Of a stretch of 64,000 bases of DNA, positions 17,486 through 26,355 are shown in pieces (positions within the stretch are counted from its first letter, which is position 1; each line of letters starts with the position of its first letter). Below the pieces are notes generated by a model, which was not told the origin of the DNA, made no database searches, and was given only the letters and a program-made list of their open reading frames with translations. The position numbers and the translations under genes are program-made. The stretch is from Nocardioides pini. Its GTDB lineage: Bacteria > Actinomycetota > Actinomycetes > Propionibacteriales > Nocardioidaceae. The stretch is taken from assembly GCF_026712185.1 (NCBI RefSeq), contig NZ_JAPPUX010000006.1, positions 62,001-126,000 of the forward strand, written 5' to 3'.

Positions 17486-18922
17486 TCATCGTCGGCGAGG
17501 TCCGCGAGGTCGGCGCGGGCGTGGGATGCCGGGCGGGTCGGGTGGCTCAGCAGGATCGACCGGGCTGCTGCCGGTCTGGTCGCGTCGGTAGCGATGGCCG
17601 TGGGGGCTGGTCCACTCGAACACCCCGGGCTCGGTCATCCGGTAGGTCCAGGCGGTGTGGGTCTTCAACCTGTGGTGGAACCGGCACAGGCAGGCGAGAT
17701 TCCAGGTGGCGGTGGGTCCGGGTTGGGGACGTCCCTCGGCCGCGGCGTCGTGGTCGTGCTCGATGACGTGGTCGACGTCGCAGCCGCGGGCGGGACGGGT
17801 GCACCACGGGAACACGCAGGTGCGGTCCCGGAGAACGACCTGCTCGCGGATCCGGTCGGGGACCTCGTAGGCGTCTGTGTGCAGCTGGGCGTTGAGGTCG
17901 ATGACCGGCTTGATGGTGACCTTGGTGCGGGAGTCTGCGCACCAGTCCTTCACCTCGTCCAGCAGCACGAGGCGCCGGCGCTCCTCCATCCGCCCCGTCG
18001 GACCGAACACGGTCGCCTCGCCGGCGAAGCCGGCGTCGAAGTGGGCGTGGAGGACGACCTCGCGGGCGACGGGAAGCCCGTCAGCGTCACGAGGGCTGCC
18101 CTGACCGCTCGCGTGGAGGTCGAGGGCGGTCTGCGTCCTAGCCAGATCACCCAACGCCGCAGAGCGGCGAGCCCCCAACGGCGCATCGGAGCCGAGCGCC
18201 TTCAACATGGCAGCGCCGTGGGCGAGTGCCCGGTCGAGGTCGACGGCGTCGGCGATGTCGAGCTCGGCCTCCAGCCGCATCGTCCCGGCGAAGTGCACGT
18301 CTTCGTCGTGGATCGTCACGTGCCGCGGGTCGACCGACAGGTAGCCGTCCTCCGGATCCGCGGCCGGATCCGCTTCGGCGAGGTCGAACCGCTTGATCGC
18401 CTCGGCCACGAGCCGGTCGAGCTGCGCCGGACCGACCTTCCCGGCCACGGCGGCGACCTGCGCGTCCACGAACCCGGCCGCCTCCGGGGTCAGCGCGGGC
18501 GTCGCGTGGATGGTCCTCTCGGCCACCAGGCGGGCCCGCCACGCCGGCACCCGCCCGGCCAGGACCAGCGCCCACAAACGGGGGAGGCGGTGGCGCAGCT
18601 CGAGGGCGTGGCCGACGAGCTTCTTCGCCGCAGTGGTCGAGGTCCCGAGGACCCCGCCGAGCTCGGCGAGGCAGAACTCCGCCACCAGCGGCGCACCCTC
18701 ACCCGCGATGGGCTCCTCGTGCTCGGAACCCGGCACCGTGAACGCCGCGGCCGAGTGGATCGACTCCGGGGGGTGCAGGTCAGCCCACCGAGCGGCGGTC
18801 ACCAGGAGCTGCGCCGCAGCCATGTCCTCGGCGATCCTCTGGTCCCTGGCGAGCGCGAGCAGGTCGGAGGCGGTGAGGTCCTCGACCCCACCCGCTTCCG
18901 GTCCCGCCAGCGCCTCGATCAT
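17486..18922 (-). CDS. DUF222-HNH endonuclease protein (REP13E12-like)
   Basis: 478 residues. The bulk (about 1-350) is the alpha-helical DUF222 domain. The C-terminal HNH module has the Cys-containing WCTRPARGCDVDHVIEHDHDA (HNH His in DVDH), WNLACLCRFHHRLKTH and a CxxC...CxxxH zinc arrangement. These proteins occur in many copies in actinobacteria and are suspected mobile or homing-like nucleases; their biological role is unknown. The ATG at 18922 is chosen over a TTG at 18973 because a near-perfect TACAAT box lies 7 nt before it, so the mRNA is probably leaderless. Confidence 0.85.
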   Translation of the reverse strand: MIEALAGPEAGGVEDLTASDLLALARDQRIAEDMAAAQLLVTAARWADLHPPESIHSAAAFTVPGSEHEEPIAGEGAPLVAEFCLAELGGVLGTSTTAAKKLVGHALELRHRLPRLWALVLAGRVPAWRARLVAERTIHATPALTPEAAGFVDAQVAAVAGKVGPAQLDRLVAEAIKRFDLAEADPAADPEDGYLSVDPRHVTIHDEDVHFAGTMRLEAELDIADAVDLDRALAHGAAMLKALGSDAPLGARRSAALGDLARTQTALDLHASGQGSPRDADGLPVAREVVLHAHFDAGFAGEATVFGPTGRMEERRRLVLLDEVKDWCADSRTKVTIKPVIDLNAQLHTDAYEVPDRIREQVVLRDRTCVFPWCTRPARGCDVDHVIEHDHDAAAEGRPQPGPTATWNLACLCRFHHRLKTHTAWTYRMTEPGVFEWTSPHGHRYRRDQTGSSPVDPAEPPDPPGIPRPRRPRGPRRR

Positions 18923-18929
18923 GTGTTCG

Positions 18930-18935
18930 ATTGTA
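18930..18935 (-). promoter_or_regulatory. -10 box of leaderless HNH-protein transcript
   Basis: TACAAT on the minus strand ends 7 nt before the ATG at 18922. It is one of the closest matches to the -10 consensus in the window. Confidence 0.6.
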
Positions 18936-18942
18936 TCCGGAA

Positions 18943-18961
18943 CCACCGACAGTGACGGTGG
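18943..18961. promoter_or_regulatory. Inverted repeat upstream of HNH-protein promoter
   Basis: CCACCG and CGGTGG arms (6 bp, perfect) flank a 7 nt spacer just upstream of the TACAAT box, in the region between -35 and -10. It may be an operator. Confidence 0.35.
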
Positions 18962-19015
18962 CCGGCTCGACAACGTCGGGATCGAACGCCCTTCTTGAGG
19001 CCTCCTGGGAGTGGC

Positions 19016-19912
19016 TCAGGCTCCCGCCGTCAACGTGCGGAGCATCTCCTCGCCGTGCACGAAGTAAGCACCGCCGTGGCTGGTGCCCGGCCGGATGGTG
19101 AGCTGCGCGTGGGGAACCTGTGACTGCCACCAGCGCGCGTGCTCGATGGGCAGCAGGTCGTCGTCGGCGCCGTACCAGAGGTGCGTCGGCTGACGGATGG
19201 CGGTGAGGTCGATGTCCCAGTCCCGACCCACCGCGATGTTGTCGTGCGCGATGCCGTCGTAGGTGGTGAGCGCGTCGCGCACGTCGCGGGCGAACCGGCC
19301 GCGCCACATCGGCGGAAACGCCTCGAGGTCGACGGCTGACGTGCCGTCGGGGCCGATCAGGGCATCGAACGCGACCATCAGCTCCTCGTCGGTCTCCTTG
19401 CCCAGCAGGTCGTCGAACACACCCGACATGAGGTCGCGGTAGGCGTCGACGGCTTCAGCGGTGCGACCCTGGTCGTCGAGGGCGAGGATGTCGATCTCCG
19501 CGGCGAGGTCCGGGTCGTCGGCGTCGAGGACCCGCCAGGGACCGATCCCGACGCAGATGCCGAGCGCCGTGACCCGTTCCGGGTCGCGCGCTGCGGTGGC
19601 CGCCGCGAAGGGGGCGCCGAAGGAGATGCCGAGGACGGCGAACGTCTCGGCACCGAGGGCGGACGCCACCTCGAGGGCGTCGCGGCCGCAGGAGGCAAGG
19701 CTGGGCTCCGCCCACGAGGAGAGGCCGGAGCCGGGTCGGCTGAGCGCGAGCAGGCGCACCCCCGCGGCACGGGCACCGTCCTCGAGATGGGCGGCCACCA
19801 GGCGGCACTGCGGCATCCCGTGCTGGACGAGGACCGTTGCTCCGTCCGGGTCCCCGCCGACGTAGGTGTCGACGCGACGGCCGTCGCCCAAGGTCAGGTG
19901 ACCCAGCTCCAT
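19016..19912 (-). CDS. Alpha/beta hydrolase
   Basis: 298 residues. Oxyanion region VLVQHGMPQ (about 32-40), nucleophile elbow GISFG (GxSxG), an acidic residue after strand 7 (LWYGADDDLLP) and a late GTSHGG carrying the catalytic His. The ATG at 19912 fits a TACGTT box 6 nt upstream; a GTG at 19939 would lie before the predicted transcription start. The substrate is unknown. Confidence 0.85.
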   Translation of the reverse strand: MELGHLTLGDGRRVDTYVGGDPDGATVLVQHGMPQCRLVAAHLEDGARAAGVRLLALSRPGSGLSSWAEPSLASCGRDALEVASALGAETFAVLGISFGAPFAAATAARDPERVTALGICVGIGPWRVLDADDPDLAAEIDILALDDQGRTAEAVDAYRDLMSGVFDDLLGKETDEELMVAFDALIGPDGTSAVDLEAFPPMWRGRFARDVRDALTTYDGIAHDNIAVGRDWDIDLTAIRQPTHLWYGADDDLLPIEHARWWQSQVPHAQLTIRPGTSHGGAYFVHGEEMLRTLTAGA

Positions 19913-19918
19913 CCGAGC

Positions 19919-19924
19919 AACGTA
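19919..19924 (-). promoter_or_regulatory. -10 hexamer of leaderless alpha/beta hydrolase transcript
   Basis: TACGTT on the minus strand ends 6 nt before the ATG at 19912 and decides the start choice for this gene. Confidence 0.5.
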
Positions 19925-19966
19925 GCCCGCGCGGGGCACCCACGGACGGCGACCCGGCTGTCGACC

Positions 19967-20515
19967 TCAGACGTGGTCGCGCAACCACTCCCCCAGCGCG
20001 AGCGCGGACGCCTCGACCATCGACGGCCAGTCGAGGGCGGACTCGTCGGCGGTGTCGGAGACGTGCTTCACCAGCCGCACCGGCACGCCGGCCTCGCGGG
20101 CGGCCCAGGCGACGGCGTACCCCTCCATGTCGACGAGGTGCGCGCGCTCGGCGAGGGCGTCGCGGACGCCGGGATCGCTGACGAAGACGTCGCCCGTGGC
20201 GAGGACGAGGTCGGACCCGCCGACCTCGAGGCGTTCCTGCGGGTCGTAGCCCAGCGCCCGGACCAGGTCGGCGCTGATGTCGTGGTTGAGCACCGTGCCG
20301 GGCTCGAACAGCCCGCTCAGCCCGGGGCGGAGCGCCCCCGCGGTGCCGATGTTGACGACCGTGAGGCCGGCGAGGTCGTCGTACGACGCCAGCGCGCGGG
20401 CGGTCGCGGCGGCGGCCGCGGTCTTGCCGAGCCCGGTGATGACGAGGGGCAGGTCGGCAGGGACGTGGGCGGCCTCGGCGGCGGTCGCGGAGACGACCAG
20501 GACGCGGTCAGTCAC
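19967..20515 (-). CDS. MTA/SAH-nucleosidase-like purine nucleoside phosphorylase family protein
   Basis: 182 residues of the PNP/UDP fold. VVNIGTAGAL is the phosphate/ribose loop and DMEGYAVAWAA contains the ribose-binding Met-Glu of MTAN-type enzymes; SDTAD supplies the catalytic Asp. It is shorter than MTAN (about 230) at the N-terminus. The GTG at 20515 overlaps the end of the sulfotransferase gene by 8 nt, which indicates translational coupling. A purine nucleosidase role fits the guaB1 gene in the same operon. Confidence 0.8.
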   Translation of the reverse strand: MTDRVLVVSATAAEAAHVPADLPLVITGLGKTAAAAATARALASYDDLAGLTVVNIGTAGALRPGLSGLFEPGTVLNHDISADLVRALGYDPQERLEVGGSDLVLATGDVFVSDPGVRDALAERAHLVDMEGYAVAWAAREAGVPVRLVKHVSDTADESALDWPSMVEASALALGEWLRDHV

Positions 20516-21173
20516 GGTGCTTGCCCCGGCGCGAGTGCGGGGTGGCGAGCACGGCTTCGACCCGGTTCTGGTCGTAGACCTCGCCCAGCCAGTCGAACAG
20601 CCCGCGCAGCACCTCGGGATCGGCGACGTAGTCGTCGTAGTGGACGCGGTACGCCGCGTCACCGAGGCCCTCGACCGTGCCGAGGATCTTGTCCTCGATC
20701 GCCTTCACCTGCGCCAGCGGGTCGTCCTTGTGGGTCCAGTAGTTGCTGGCCGCCACGTCCTCGAGGTTGCGCGTGTTGACCACGAAGCGGGCGCCGGGGA
20801 AGACCTGGCGCAGGAAGTCGACGTAGTCGGGCAGGTCCTCGTCGTACCACCGGATCTCCTTGTAGCCGGTCACGCGCGTGTCGTGCTCGGGGCGCAGCAG
20901 CGTCGCGTCCGCGAGCGAGCGGATGTGCTGCAGCGAGGCCGCCTCGGGGAACGCCTCGATGCCGAACCACGGGTGCGTCGGCTGGCTCGCGCGGGCGGGG
21001 TCGACACGCGCACGCTCGGCGAGGCCGCTGCGGTGGAAGTCGTAGAGGTGCCGCATGGCGTGGCGGTTCTCGCCGCGCAGCAGCCAGCCGGGGATCGAGT
21101 TCAGGATGCCCATCAGCAGCGTCGACCCGGACCTGCCGTAGGTCATCACGAAGACGTAGTCGAGCTGGTGCAC
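20508..21173 (-). CDS. Sulfotransferase family protein
   Basis: 221 residues. The N-terminal FVMTYGRSGSTLLMG is the 5'-phosphosulfate-binding loop and RFVVNTRNLEDVAAS is the 3'-phosphate-binding motif of PAPS-dependent sulfotransferases. It is short compared with 280-300 residues for the family but has both cofactor motifs. The GTG start is 1 nt beyond the stop of guaB1, so they share a transcript. The acceptor is unknown. Confidence 0.82.
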   Translation of the reverse strand: MHQLDYVFVMTYGRSGSTLLMGILNSIPGWLLRGENRHAMRHLYDFHRSGLAERARVDPARASQPTHPWFGIEAFPEAASLQHIRSLADATLLRPEHDTRVTGYKEIRWYDEDLPDYVDFLRQVFPGARFVVNTRNLEDVAASNYWTHKDDPLAQVKAIEDKILGTVEGLGDAAYRVHYDDYVADPEVLRGLFDWLGEVYDQNRVEAVLATPHSRRGKHRD

Positions 21174-21174
21174 G

Positions 21175-22611
21175 TCACCACGACTTCTCGAGCGGGCGGC
21201 CCTCGTGGAAGCCGGCGGCCGACTGGACGCCCACGAGCGCGCGCTCGTGGAGCTGGGCGAGGTCGCTGGCGCCGGCGTAGGTGCAGGCCGACCGCACGCC
21301 GGAGCAGATCTGGTCGATGAGGTCCTCGACGCCGGGACGGTCGGGGTCGAGGTACATCCGCGAGGACGAGATGCCCTCCTCGTAGAGACCCTTGCGCGCG
21401 CGGTCGTACGACGACTCGCCGGACGTGCGGTTGGCCACCGCGCGGGCCGAGGCCATGCCGAAGGACACCTTGAACGGGCGACCGTCGGCGTCGAGCATGA
21501 GGTCGCCGGGCGACTCGTGGGTGCCGGCGAACCAGGACCCGATCATCACCGAGGACGCACCCGCGGCCAGCGCGAGTGCGACGTCGCGCGGGTGGCGGAC
21601 GCCTCCGTCGGCCCACACGTGCTTGCCGAGCTCGCGGGCGGCTGCGGCGCACTCCAGCACCGCGGAGAACTGCGGCCGGCCGACACCGGTCATCATCCGC
21701 GTGGTGCACATGGCGCCCGGCCCGACGCCGACCTTGACGATGTCGGCACCGGCCTCGATCAGCGTGCGGGTGCCCTCGGCGGAGACGACGTTGCCGGCGA
21801 CGACCGGGACGTCGGGCGACAGGGCGCGCACCGCCTGCAGGGCCTGGACCATCCGGTCCTGGTGCCCGTGGGCGGTGTCCACGACGAGGCAGTCGACGCC
21901 GGCCTCGAGCAGGTCCGCGGCCCGCTCCTTGACCTCGCCGTTGACCCCGACCGCGGCCGCGATCCGCAGCCCGCCGGAGGCGTCGACGGCCGGGGTGTAG
22001 AGGGTCGCGCGCAGGGCGCCGAGCCGGGTCAGCACGCCCACGAGCTCGCCGGACCCGGACACGGCGACCGCGAGGGGTGCCTTCGCCCGCTCGATCGCGT
22101 CGTACACCTCGCGAGGGTCGGTGCCCGCCGACACGGTGACGACGTGCTGGTTCATCACCGTCGAGACCTGGGCGAAGCGGTCGACCTCGGCGCAGTCGGC
22201 CTCGGAGACGACGCCCACGGGACGGCCGTCCCGCACCACCACGGCCGCCTTGTGGGCGCGCTTCGGGATGAGGGAGAGCGCCTCCGCGACCGTCTGGTCG
22301 GGCCGGAGCTCGATCGGCGTGTCGAAGACGCGGTGCCGCTGCTTGACCCACCGGACGACGTCGGTGACCACCGGGATCGGGATGTCCTGCGGGATGACGG
22401 TGATGCCGCCGCGGCGGGCGACGGTCTCGGCCATCCGCCGGCCGGCGATCGCGGTCATGTTCGCGACGACCAGCGGCAGCGTCGTGCCGGTGCCGTCGTC
22501 GGTGGCGAGGTCGACGTCGTACCGGCTCGCGACCGAGGAGGCGCGAGGGACCATGAAGACGTCGTCGTAGGTCAGGTCGTGGGCGGGCGCTGCGCCGTCG
22601 ATGAACTGCAC
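21175..22611 (-). CDS. guaB1: GuaB1-family IMP dehydrogenase-related protein (probable GMP reductase)
   Basis: 478 residues. TIM-barrel with LTYDDVFMVP at the start, two CBS motifs in the middle (about 95-210), VVDTAHGH, the phosphate loop and catalytic Cys302 in GVGPGAMCTTR, and ADGGVRHP. The GuaB1 branch of actinobacteria has CBS domains yet acts as a GMP reductase in mycobacteria (established for that family; inferred here). GTG start 8 nt after a TAGAGT box; the box overlaps the TAG stop of the membrane-protein gene upstream. First gene of the guaB1-sulfotransferase-nucleosidase operon. Confidence 0.9.
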   Translation of the reverse strand: MQFIDGAAPAHDLTYDDVFMVPRASSVASRYDVDLATDDGTGTTLPLVVANMTAIAGRRMAETVARRGGITVIPQDIPIPVVTDVVRWVKQRHRVFDTPIELRPDQTVAEALSLIPKRAHKAAVVVRDGRPVGVVSEADCAEVDRFAQVSTVMNQHVVTVSAGTDPREVYDAIERAKAPLAVAVSGSGELVGVLTRLGALRATLYTPAVDASGGLRIAAAVGVNGEVKERAADLLEAGVDCLVVDTAHGHQDRMVQALQAVRALSPDVPVVAGNVVSAEGTRTLIEAGADIVKVGVGPGAMCTTRMMTGVGRPQFSAVLECAAAARELGKHVWADGGVRHPRDVALALAAGASSVMIGSWFAGTHESPGDLMLDADGRPFKVSFGMASARAVANRTSGESSYDRARKGLYEEGISSSRMYLDPDRPGVEDLIDQICSGVRSACTYAGASDLAQLHERALVGVQSAAGFHEGRPLEKSW

Positions 22612-22619
22612 GTGTCTGG

Positions 22620-22625
22620 ACTCTA
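22620..22625 (-). promoter_or_regulatory. -10 hexamer of leaderless guaB1 transcript
   Basis: TAGAGT on the minus strand ends 8 nt before the GTG at 22611. Its TAG is also the stop codon of the preceding gene. Confidence 0.5.
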
Positions 22626-23240
22626 CGCGGCCGGCAGGTTCTTCGGACGCAGCCCGACGTCTGCGAGCTCGAGCGCAGCGAGGCGTCGTACGACGTCCGA
22701 GTCGCGACGACGCCAGGCACCGGCCGGGTCGTCGCTCACCCTCCCCAGCACGTGCATCGGCTGGTTGGCCAGCGCGCGCAGCGCGAAGAGGTCGAGGTCC
22801 TCGGACGCGTCGATGAACTTCGCCCCGGCCGTCGCCTCACGGATGAAGCGCCACCTGAGGGGCAGGTGGATCGCCGACACGATGAGGATCGGGATCAGCG
22901 CGACCGACAGGCCGAGCAGCAGCGCCAGGCGCTCGACGGCCTCGACCGTGTCGCGCCCCGCCGCGGCGAGCCCGTCGGAGGCGTCCGCGGCGCGGTCGAA
23001 GGGGACCGCGAGCTCGTCACCGACCAGCGGCGCCTCGCCGAGCCGCCCGCCTGCGTCGCGCAGCTGCTCGGCCATCGACGTCGCCGCCGAGTCGGTCTGC
23101 CGGGCAGGCGCGGCCAGCTGCTCGGTGCCGTCGTGGACGGCCATGCCGATCCAGACCCAGAGCACGAGCCACACGACGAACAGGACGTCGGCGACCACCT
23201 GCAGCGTGCGGCGGAGGGGCGTGTCGGCGAAGAGCTTCAT
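22623..23240 (-). CDS. Two-pass membrane protein of unknown function
   Basis: 205 residues. One hydrophobic helix near the N-terminus (VVADVLFVVWLVLWVWIG) and a second at about 107-125 (LALLLGLSVALIPILIVSAI), with an extracytoplasmic region of about 75 residues between them rich in Ala, Asp and Thr. The start codon overlaps the decarboxylase stop (ATGA), so the two are coupled. No family recognised. Confidence 0.75.
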   Translation of the reverse strand: MKLFADTPLRRTLQVVADVLFVVWLVLWVWIGMAVHDGTEQLAAPARQTDSAATSMAEQLRDAGGRLGEAPLVGDELAVPFDRAADASDGLAAAGRDTVEAVERLALLLGLSVALIPILIVSAIHLPLRWRFIREATAGAKFIDASEDLDLFALRALANQPMHVLGRVSDDPAGAWRRRDSDVVRRLAALELADVGLRPKNLPAA

Positions 23241-24679
23241 GACGACACCCTGCCAGCCGCCTGCTGCAGGGCGCGCCACGTGCGGTCGACGTCGGCCTCC
23301 GTCGTCCGCCAGCTGCCGACGGCCAGCCGGATCGCCGCCCGACCCTCGACCGTCGTGTGCGAGAGGTACGCCTCGCCCGAGGCGTTGACGTCCTCCATCG
23401 CCGCCATCGTCTGCTCGTCGCCGGCGGTGAGCCGGAAGACCACCAGGGACAGCGACGGCTCGGTCACCATCTCGAAGCGGTCGTCGGCGGCGACCAGGTC
23501 GGCCACGTGCTCCGCGAGGGCGACACCGCTGCGGACGTGCGCGCGCAACCCCTCCACCCCGTAGGTGCGCAGCACCGCCCACAGCTTGATTGCGCGGAAC
23601 CGTCGCCCCAGCTGCGGGTGCCAGTCGCGGTAGTCGACGACCTCGCCCGACTCGGTGGCCGCGTTGCGGAGGTACTCCGGGAGGATCGACAGCGCCCCGG
23701 TCAGGGCCGCGCGGTCGCGCACCCAGAAGGTGCTGCAGTCGAAGGTCGTCAGCAGCCACTTGTGGGGGTTGGTGACGAACGAGTCCGCGTCCTCGACGCC
23801 GGCGAGGTGGCTGCGGTGCTCGGGACAGACCGCGGCGACGCCGGCCCAGGCCGCGTCGACGTGCAGCCACACGCCCCGGTCCCGCACGACGTCGGCGACG
23901 GCCGCGATGTCGTCCATCGCGCCGGTCGACGTAGTGCCGGCCGCCACGTGCACCATCACCGGCCGCAGCCCGGCGGCGGTGTCCTCCGTCATCGCGGCGC
24001 GCAGCGCGTCGACGTCCATCGCCTGCGTCGCCGGGTCGACCGCGACGGTGCGGACGGCGTCCTCGCCGAGGCCGGCCATCATCGCGGCCTTCACCAGCGA
24101 CGAGTGGGCCTGCGTCGACCCGTAGACCCGCCACCCGGCGCCACCGACGCCGTGACGTCGTACGTCTCCCCCGCTGGCGCGGTGCAGCGCGGCGAGCAGT
24201 GCGGTGAACGTCGCCGTGGACGCGGTGTCCTGGATGACACCGCCACCGGCACCGTCGCTGCGGAACGCGTCCGGGAGCCCGAGCGCCTCGGCGAACCAGT
24301 CCAGCACGACCTGCTCGACCTCGGTCACCGCCGGGCTCGTCGCCCAGATCATCCCCTGCGCGCCGATGCCGCTGGAGAGGAGGTCGCCGAGGATCGCGGC
24401 CGGCGAGGAGTTGGCCGGGAAGTAGGCGAAGAAGCGCGGGTGCTGCCAGTGGGTGAGCCCGGGGACGACGACCCGGTCCAGGTCGTCGAGCAGCGCGTCG
24501 AACGGCTCGCCGACGTCCGGGGCCGACGCCGGCAGGAGGCGTCGTACGTCGCCGGGGTCGACCTGCGCGCGGACGGGCAGGTCGTCGAGCGAGGCCCAGT
24601 AGTCGGCGATCCAGTCGATGGCGGCGTGCCCGTGGCGGCGGAACTCCTCGGGCGTCATGTGGGATGGCTGGTCCGGCAT
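23237..24679 (-). CDS. PLP-dependent aromatic-L-amino-acid-type decarboxylase (group II)
   Basis: 480 residues. N-terminal THWQHPRFFAYFPANSSPAAILGD is typical of the DDC/TDC family; HVDAAWAG holds the PLP-binding Asp, and NPHKW carries the Schiff-base lysine (Lys307). Known members decarboxylate tryptophan, tyrosine, DOPA or histidine; the substrate cannot be decided. A TACGTT box lies 6 nt before the ATG. It is followed by an overlapping membrane-protein gene. Confidence 0.9.
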   Translation of the reverse strand: MPDQPSHMTPEEFRRHGHAAIDWIADYWASLDDLPVRAQVDPGDVRRLLPASAPDVGEPFDALLDDLDRVVVPGLTHWQHPRFFAYFPANSSPAAILGDLLSSGIGAQGMIWATSPAVTEVEQVVLDWFAEALGLPDAFRSDGAGGGVIQDTASTATFTALLAALHRASGGDVRRHGVGGAGWRVYGSTQAHSSLVKAAMMAGLGEDAVRTVAVDPATQAMDVDALRAAMTEDTAAGLRPVMVHVAAGTTSTGAMDDIAAVADVVRDRGVWLHVDAAWAGVAAVCPEHRSHLAGVEDADSFVTNPHKWLLTTFDCSTFWVRDRAALTGALSILPEYLRNAATESGEVVDYRDWHPQLGRRFRAIKLWAVLRTYGVEGLRAHVRSGVALAEHVADLVAADDRFEMVTEPSLSLVVFRLTAGDEQTMAAMEDVNASGEAYLSHTTVEGRAAIRLAVGSWRTTEADVDRTWRALQQAAGRVSS

Positions 24680-24685
24680 GCGCCG

Positions 24686-24691
24686 AACGTA
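24686..24691 (-). promoter_or_regulatory. -10 hexamer of leaderless decarboxylase transcript
   Basis: TACGTT on the minus strand ends 6 nt before the ATG at 24679. Confidence 0.5.
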
Positions 24692-24776
24692 CTCGGAGCG
24701 GTTGAGCGCAGGTACTCAGCCGGGATCGGGTAGGCCTGCGGCTCCCGTGAGGCGGCCGGCGCACGACGGTTGACCC

Positions 24777-25064
24777 ATGGCCTCCTCGACTCCCACCAAG
24801 AACACCAACGCCTTCTTCCTGCAGGCCGGCGTCTCCTTCGCCGTCGCGCTGCTGACCATGATCTTCGCGATTTTCTACCTCCCGGTCGACCCGTGGATCC
24901 GCGCCTTCCTCGGCCTCGGGACCATGTTCCTCACGACGTCGAGCTTCACCCTCGCCAAGTGCGTCCGCGACGCCCAGGAGGACAGCTACGTGGTCTCCCG
25001 CATCGACCAGGCCCGCGTCGACCGGATCCTGTCCGAGCACGACCCCTTCAAGTCCGTCTCCTGA
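24777..25064 (+). CDS. YiaA/YiaB-family inner membrane protein
   Basis: 95 residues with two membrane helices (FFLQAGVSFAVALLTMIFAIFYL and AFLGLGTMFLTTSSFTLAK), matching the YiaA/YiaB family; the conserved C-terminal KCVRD...E is present. The function of the family is unknown. Divergent from the decarboxylase; a strong hairpin follows the stop. Confidence 0.88.
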   Translation: MASSTPTKNTNAFFLQAGVSFAVALLTMIFAIFYLPVDPWIRAFLGLGTMFLTTSSFTLAKCVRDAQEDSYVVSRIDQARVDRILSEHDPFKSVS

Positions 25065-25077
25065 CCCTCACGACACC

Positions 25078-25109
25078 AAGCCCCTCCCGCAGCACCGCGG
25101 GAGGGGCTT
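25078..25109 (+). terminator. Strong bidirectional terminator hairpin
   Basis: A perfect 13 bp stem (left arm begins AAGCCCCTCCCGC) closes a 6 nt AGCACC loop between the convergent YiaA/B and acyl-CoA dehydrogenase genes. It reads equally well on both strands, with AA/TT at the stem base. Confidence 0.85.
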
Positions 25110-25125
25110 CGTCGTGCGCGGGGCG

Positions 25126-26355
25126 CTACTTGAGCTCGGCGCTCGTGAGCCCCAGCACGCGGCGGGCCACGATCAGCTGCTGGATCTGCTGGGTGCCCTC
25201 GAAGATGTCGAGGATCTTGGAGTCGCGGGCCCACTTCTCCAGCAGCTCGGACTCGCTGTAGCCGAGGGTGCCGCACAGCTGCACGCACGACAGCGTCACG
25301 TCGGACCCGACCCGTCCGGCCTTCGCCTTCGCCATCGAGGCCTCGAGCGAGTTGGGCTTGCGGTTGTCGGCCATCCACGCCGCCTGCATCATCAGCAGCT
25401 TGGCGCCCTCCCAGTCGGCCTCGAGCCGCAGGAACGTCGCCGCGGCGGCGGACTGCGACTGCGCCGGGCGGTCGTAGTCGATCACCACGCCCGCCTGCTC
25501 GAGCAGGTCGCGGGTCAGGTCGAGCGCCGCGCGGGCGCACCCCACGGCCATCGCGGCGACCAGCGGGCGGGTGTTGTCGAAGGTCGCCATCGCGCCGCCG
25601 AAGCCGGACTTCGTGTCGATCTCGGGCGAGCCGAGAAGGTCCTCCGCGGGCACGCGGCAGTCGGTGAAGGTGATGACCGCGGTGTCGGAGGCGCGGATGC
25701 CGAGCTTGTGCTCGAGCCGCTCGACCTTCAGGCCGGGGTTGTCCTTGCGCACCAGGAAGGACTTGATCGCTGCCCGGCCGAGGTCCTTGTCGAGCGTCGC
25801 CCAGACCACCACCGAGTCGGCGCGCTCGCCGGAGGTGACGTAGATCTTCTCGCCGTTGATGACGTAGTGGTCGCCGTCCTGCACCGCCGTGGTGGTGATG
25901 TTGGCGGAGTCGGACCCGGTGCCGGGCTCGGTGATCGCCATGGCCGCCCAGGTGCCCCGGTAGCGCTCGAGCTGCTCCTCGTTGGCGACCGACGCGATCG
26001 CGGAGTTGCCCAGGCCCTGGCGGGGCATCGAGAGCAGCAGCGCGGTGTCGCCCCAGCACATCTCGGCGACGGAGAGGACGGAGGCGAGGTTGGTCCCGTT
26101 GCGGACCTTGCCGCCGCCGCCGTCAGCGCCGTCGTCGGCGGCGGTGTCACGTCGTACGCCGCCCGCGCCGGCGCCGCTCGTGGCCCCGGTCTCGGACACG
26201 CCGTCGATCAGCGCGGCGAGCATGTCGAGCTCCTTGGGGTAGGTGTGCTCGGCGCGGTCGTACTTCCGCGAGATCGGCCGGAGCATGTTCATCGCCAGCT
26301 GGTGGGCCTGGTCGATGAGCGTCGCGTGCTTCTTGGGGGTCTCCAGGTTGATCAT
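25126..26355 (-). CDS. Acyl-CoA dehydrogenase (partner of upstream ACAD)
   Basis: 409 residues. FAD/substrate motifs include MAITEPGTGSDSANI and YVTSGERAD; the C-terminus has WARDSKILDIFEGTQQIQ with the usual catalytic-base Glu. The common QxxGGxGY segment is instead QLCGTLGYS. Residues about 53-87 form a low-complexity insert rich in Gly, Ala and Asp not expected in the family. The ATG shares its A with the upstream gene's TGA (TGATG), so the two ACADs are made together and may form a heteromer, as in steroid-type FadE pairs. Confidence 0.88.
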   Translation of the reverse strand: MINLETPKKHATLIDQAHQLAMNMLRPISRKYDRAEHTYPKELDMLAALIDGVSETGATSGAGAGGVRRDTAADDGADGGGGKVRNGTNLASVLSVAEMCWGDTALLLSMPRQGLGNSAIASVANEEQLERYRGTWAAMAITEPGTGSDSANITTTAVQDGDHYVINGEKIYVTSGERADSVVVWATLDKDLGRAAIKSFLVRKDNPGLKVERLEHKLGIRASDTAVITFTDCRVPAEDLLGSPEIDTKSGFGGAMATFDNTRPLVAAMAVGCARAALDLTRDLLEQAGVVIDYDRPAQSQSAAAATFLRLEADWEGAKLLMMQAAWMADNRKPNSLEASMAKAKAGRVGSDVTLSCVQLCGTLGYSESELLEKWARDSKILDIFEGTQQIQQLIVARRVLGLTSAELK

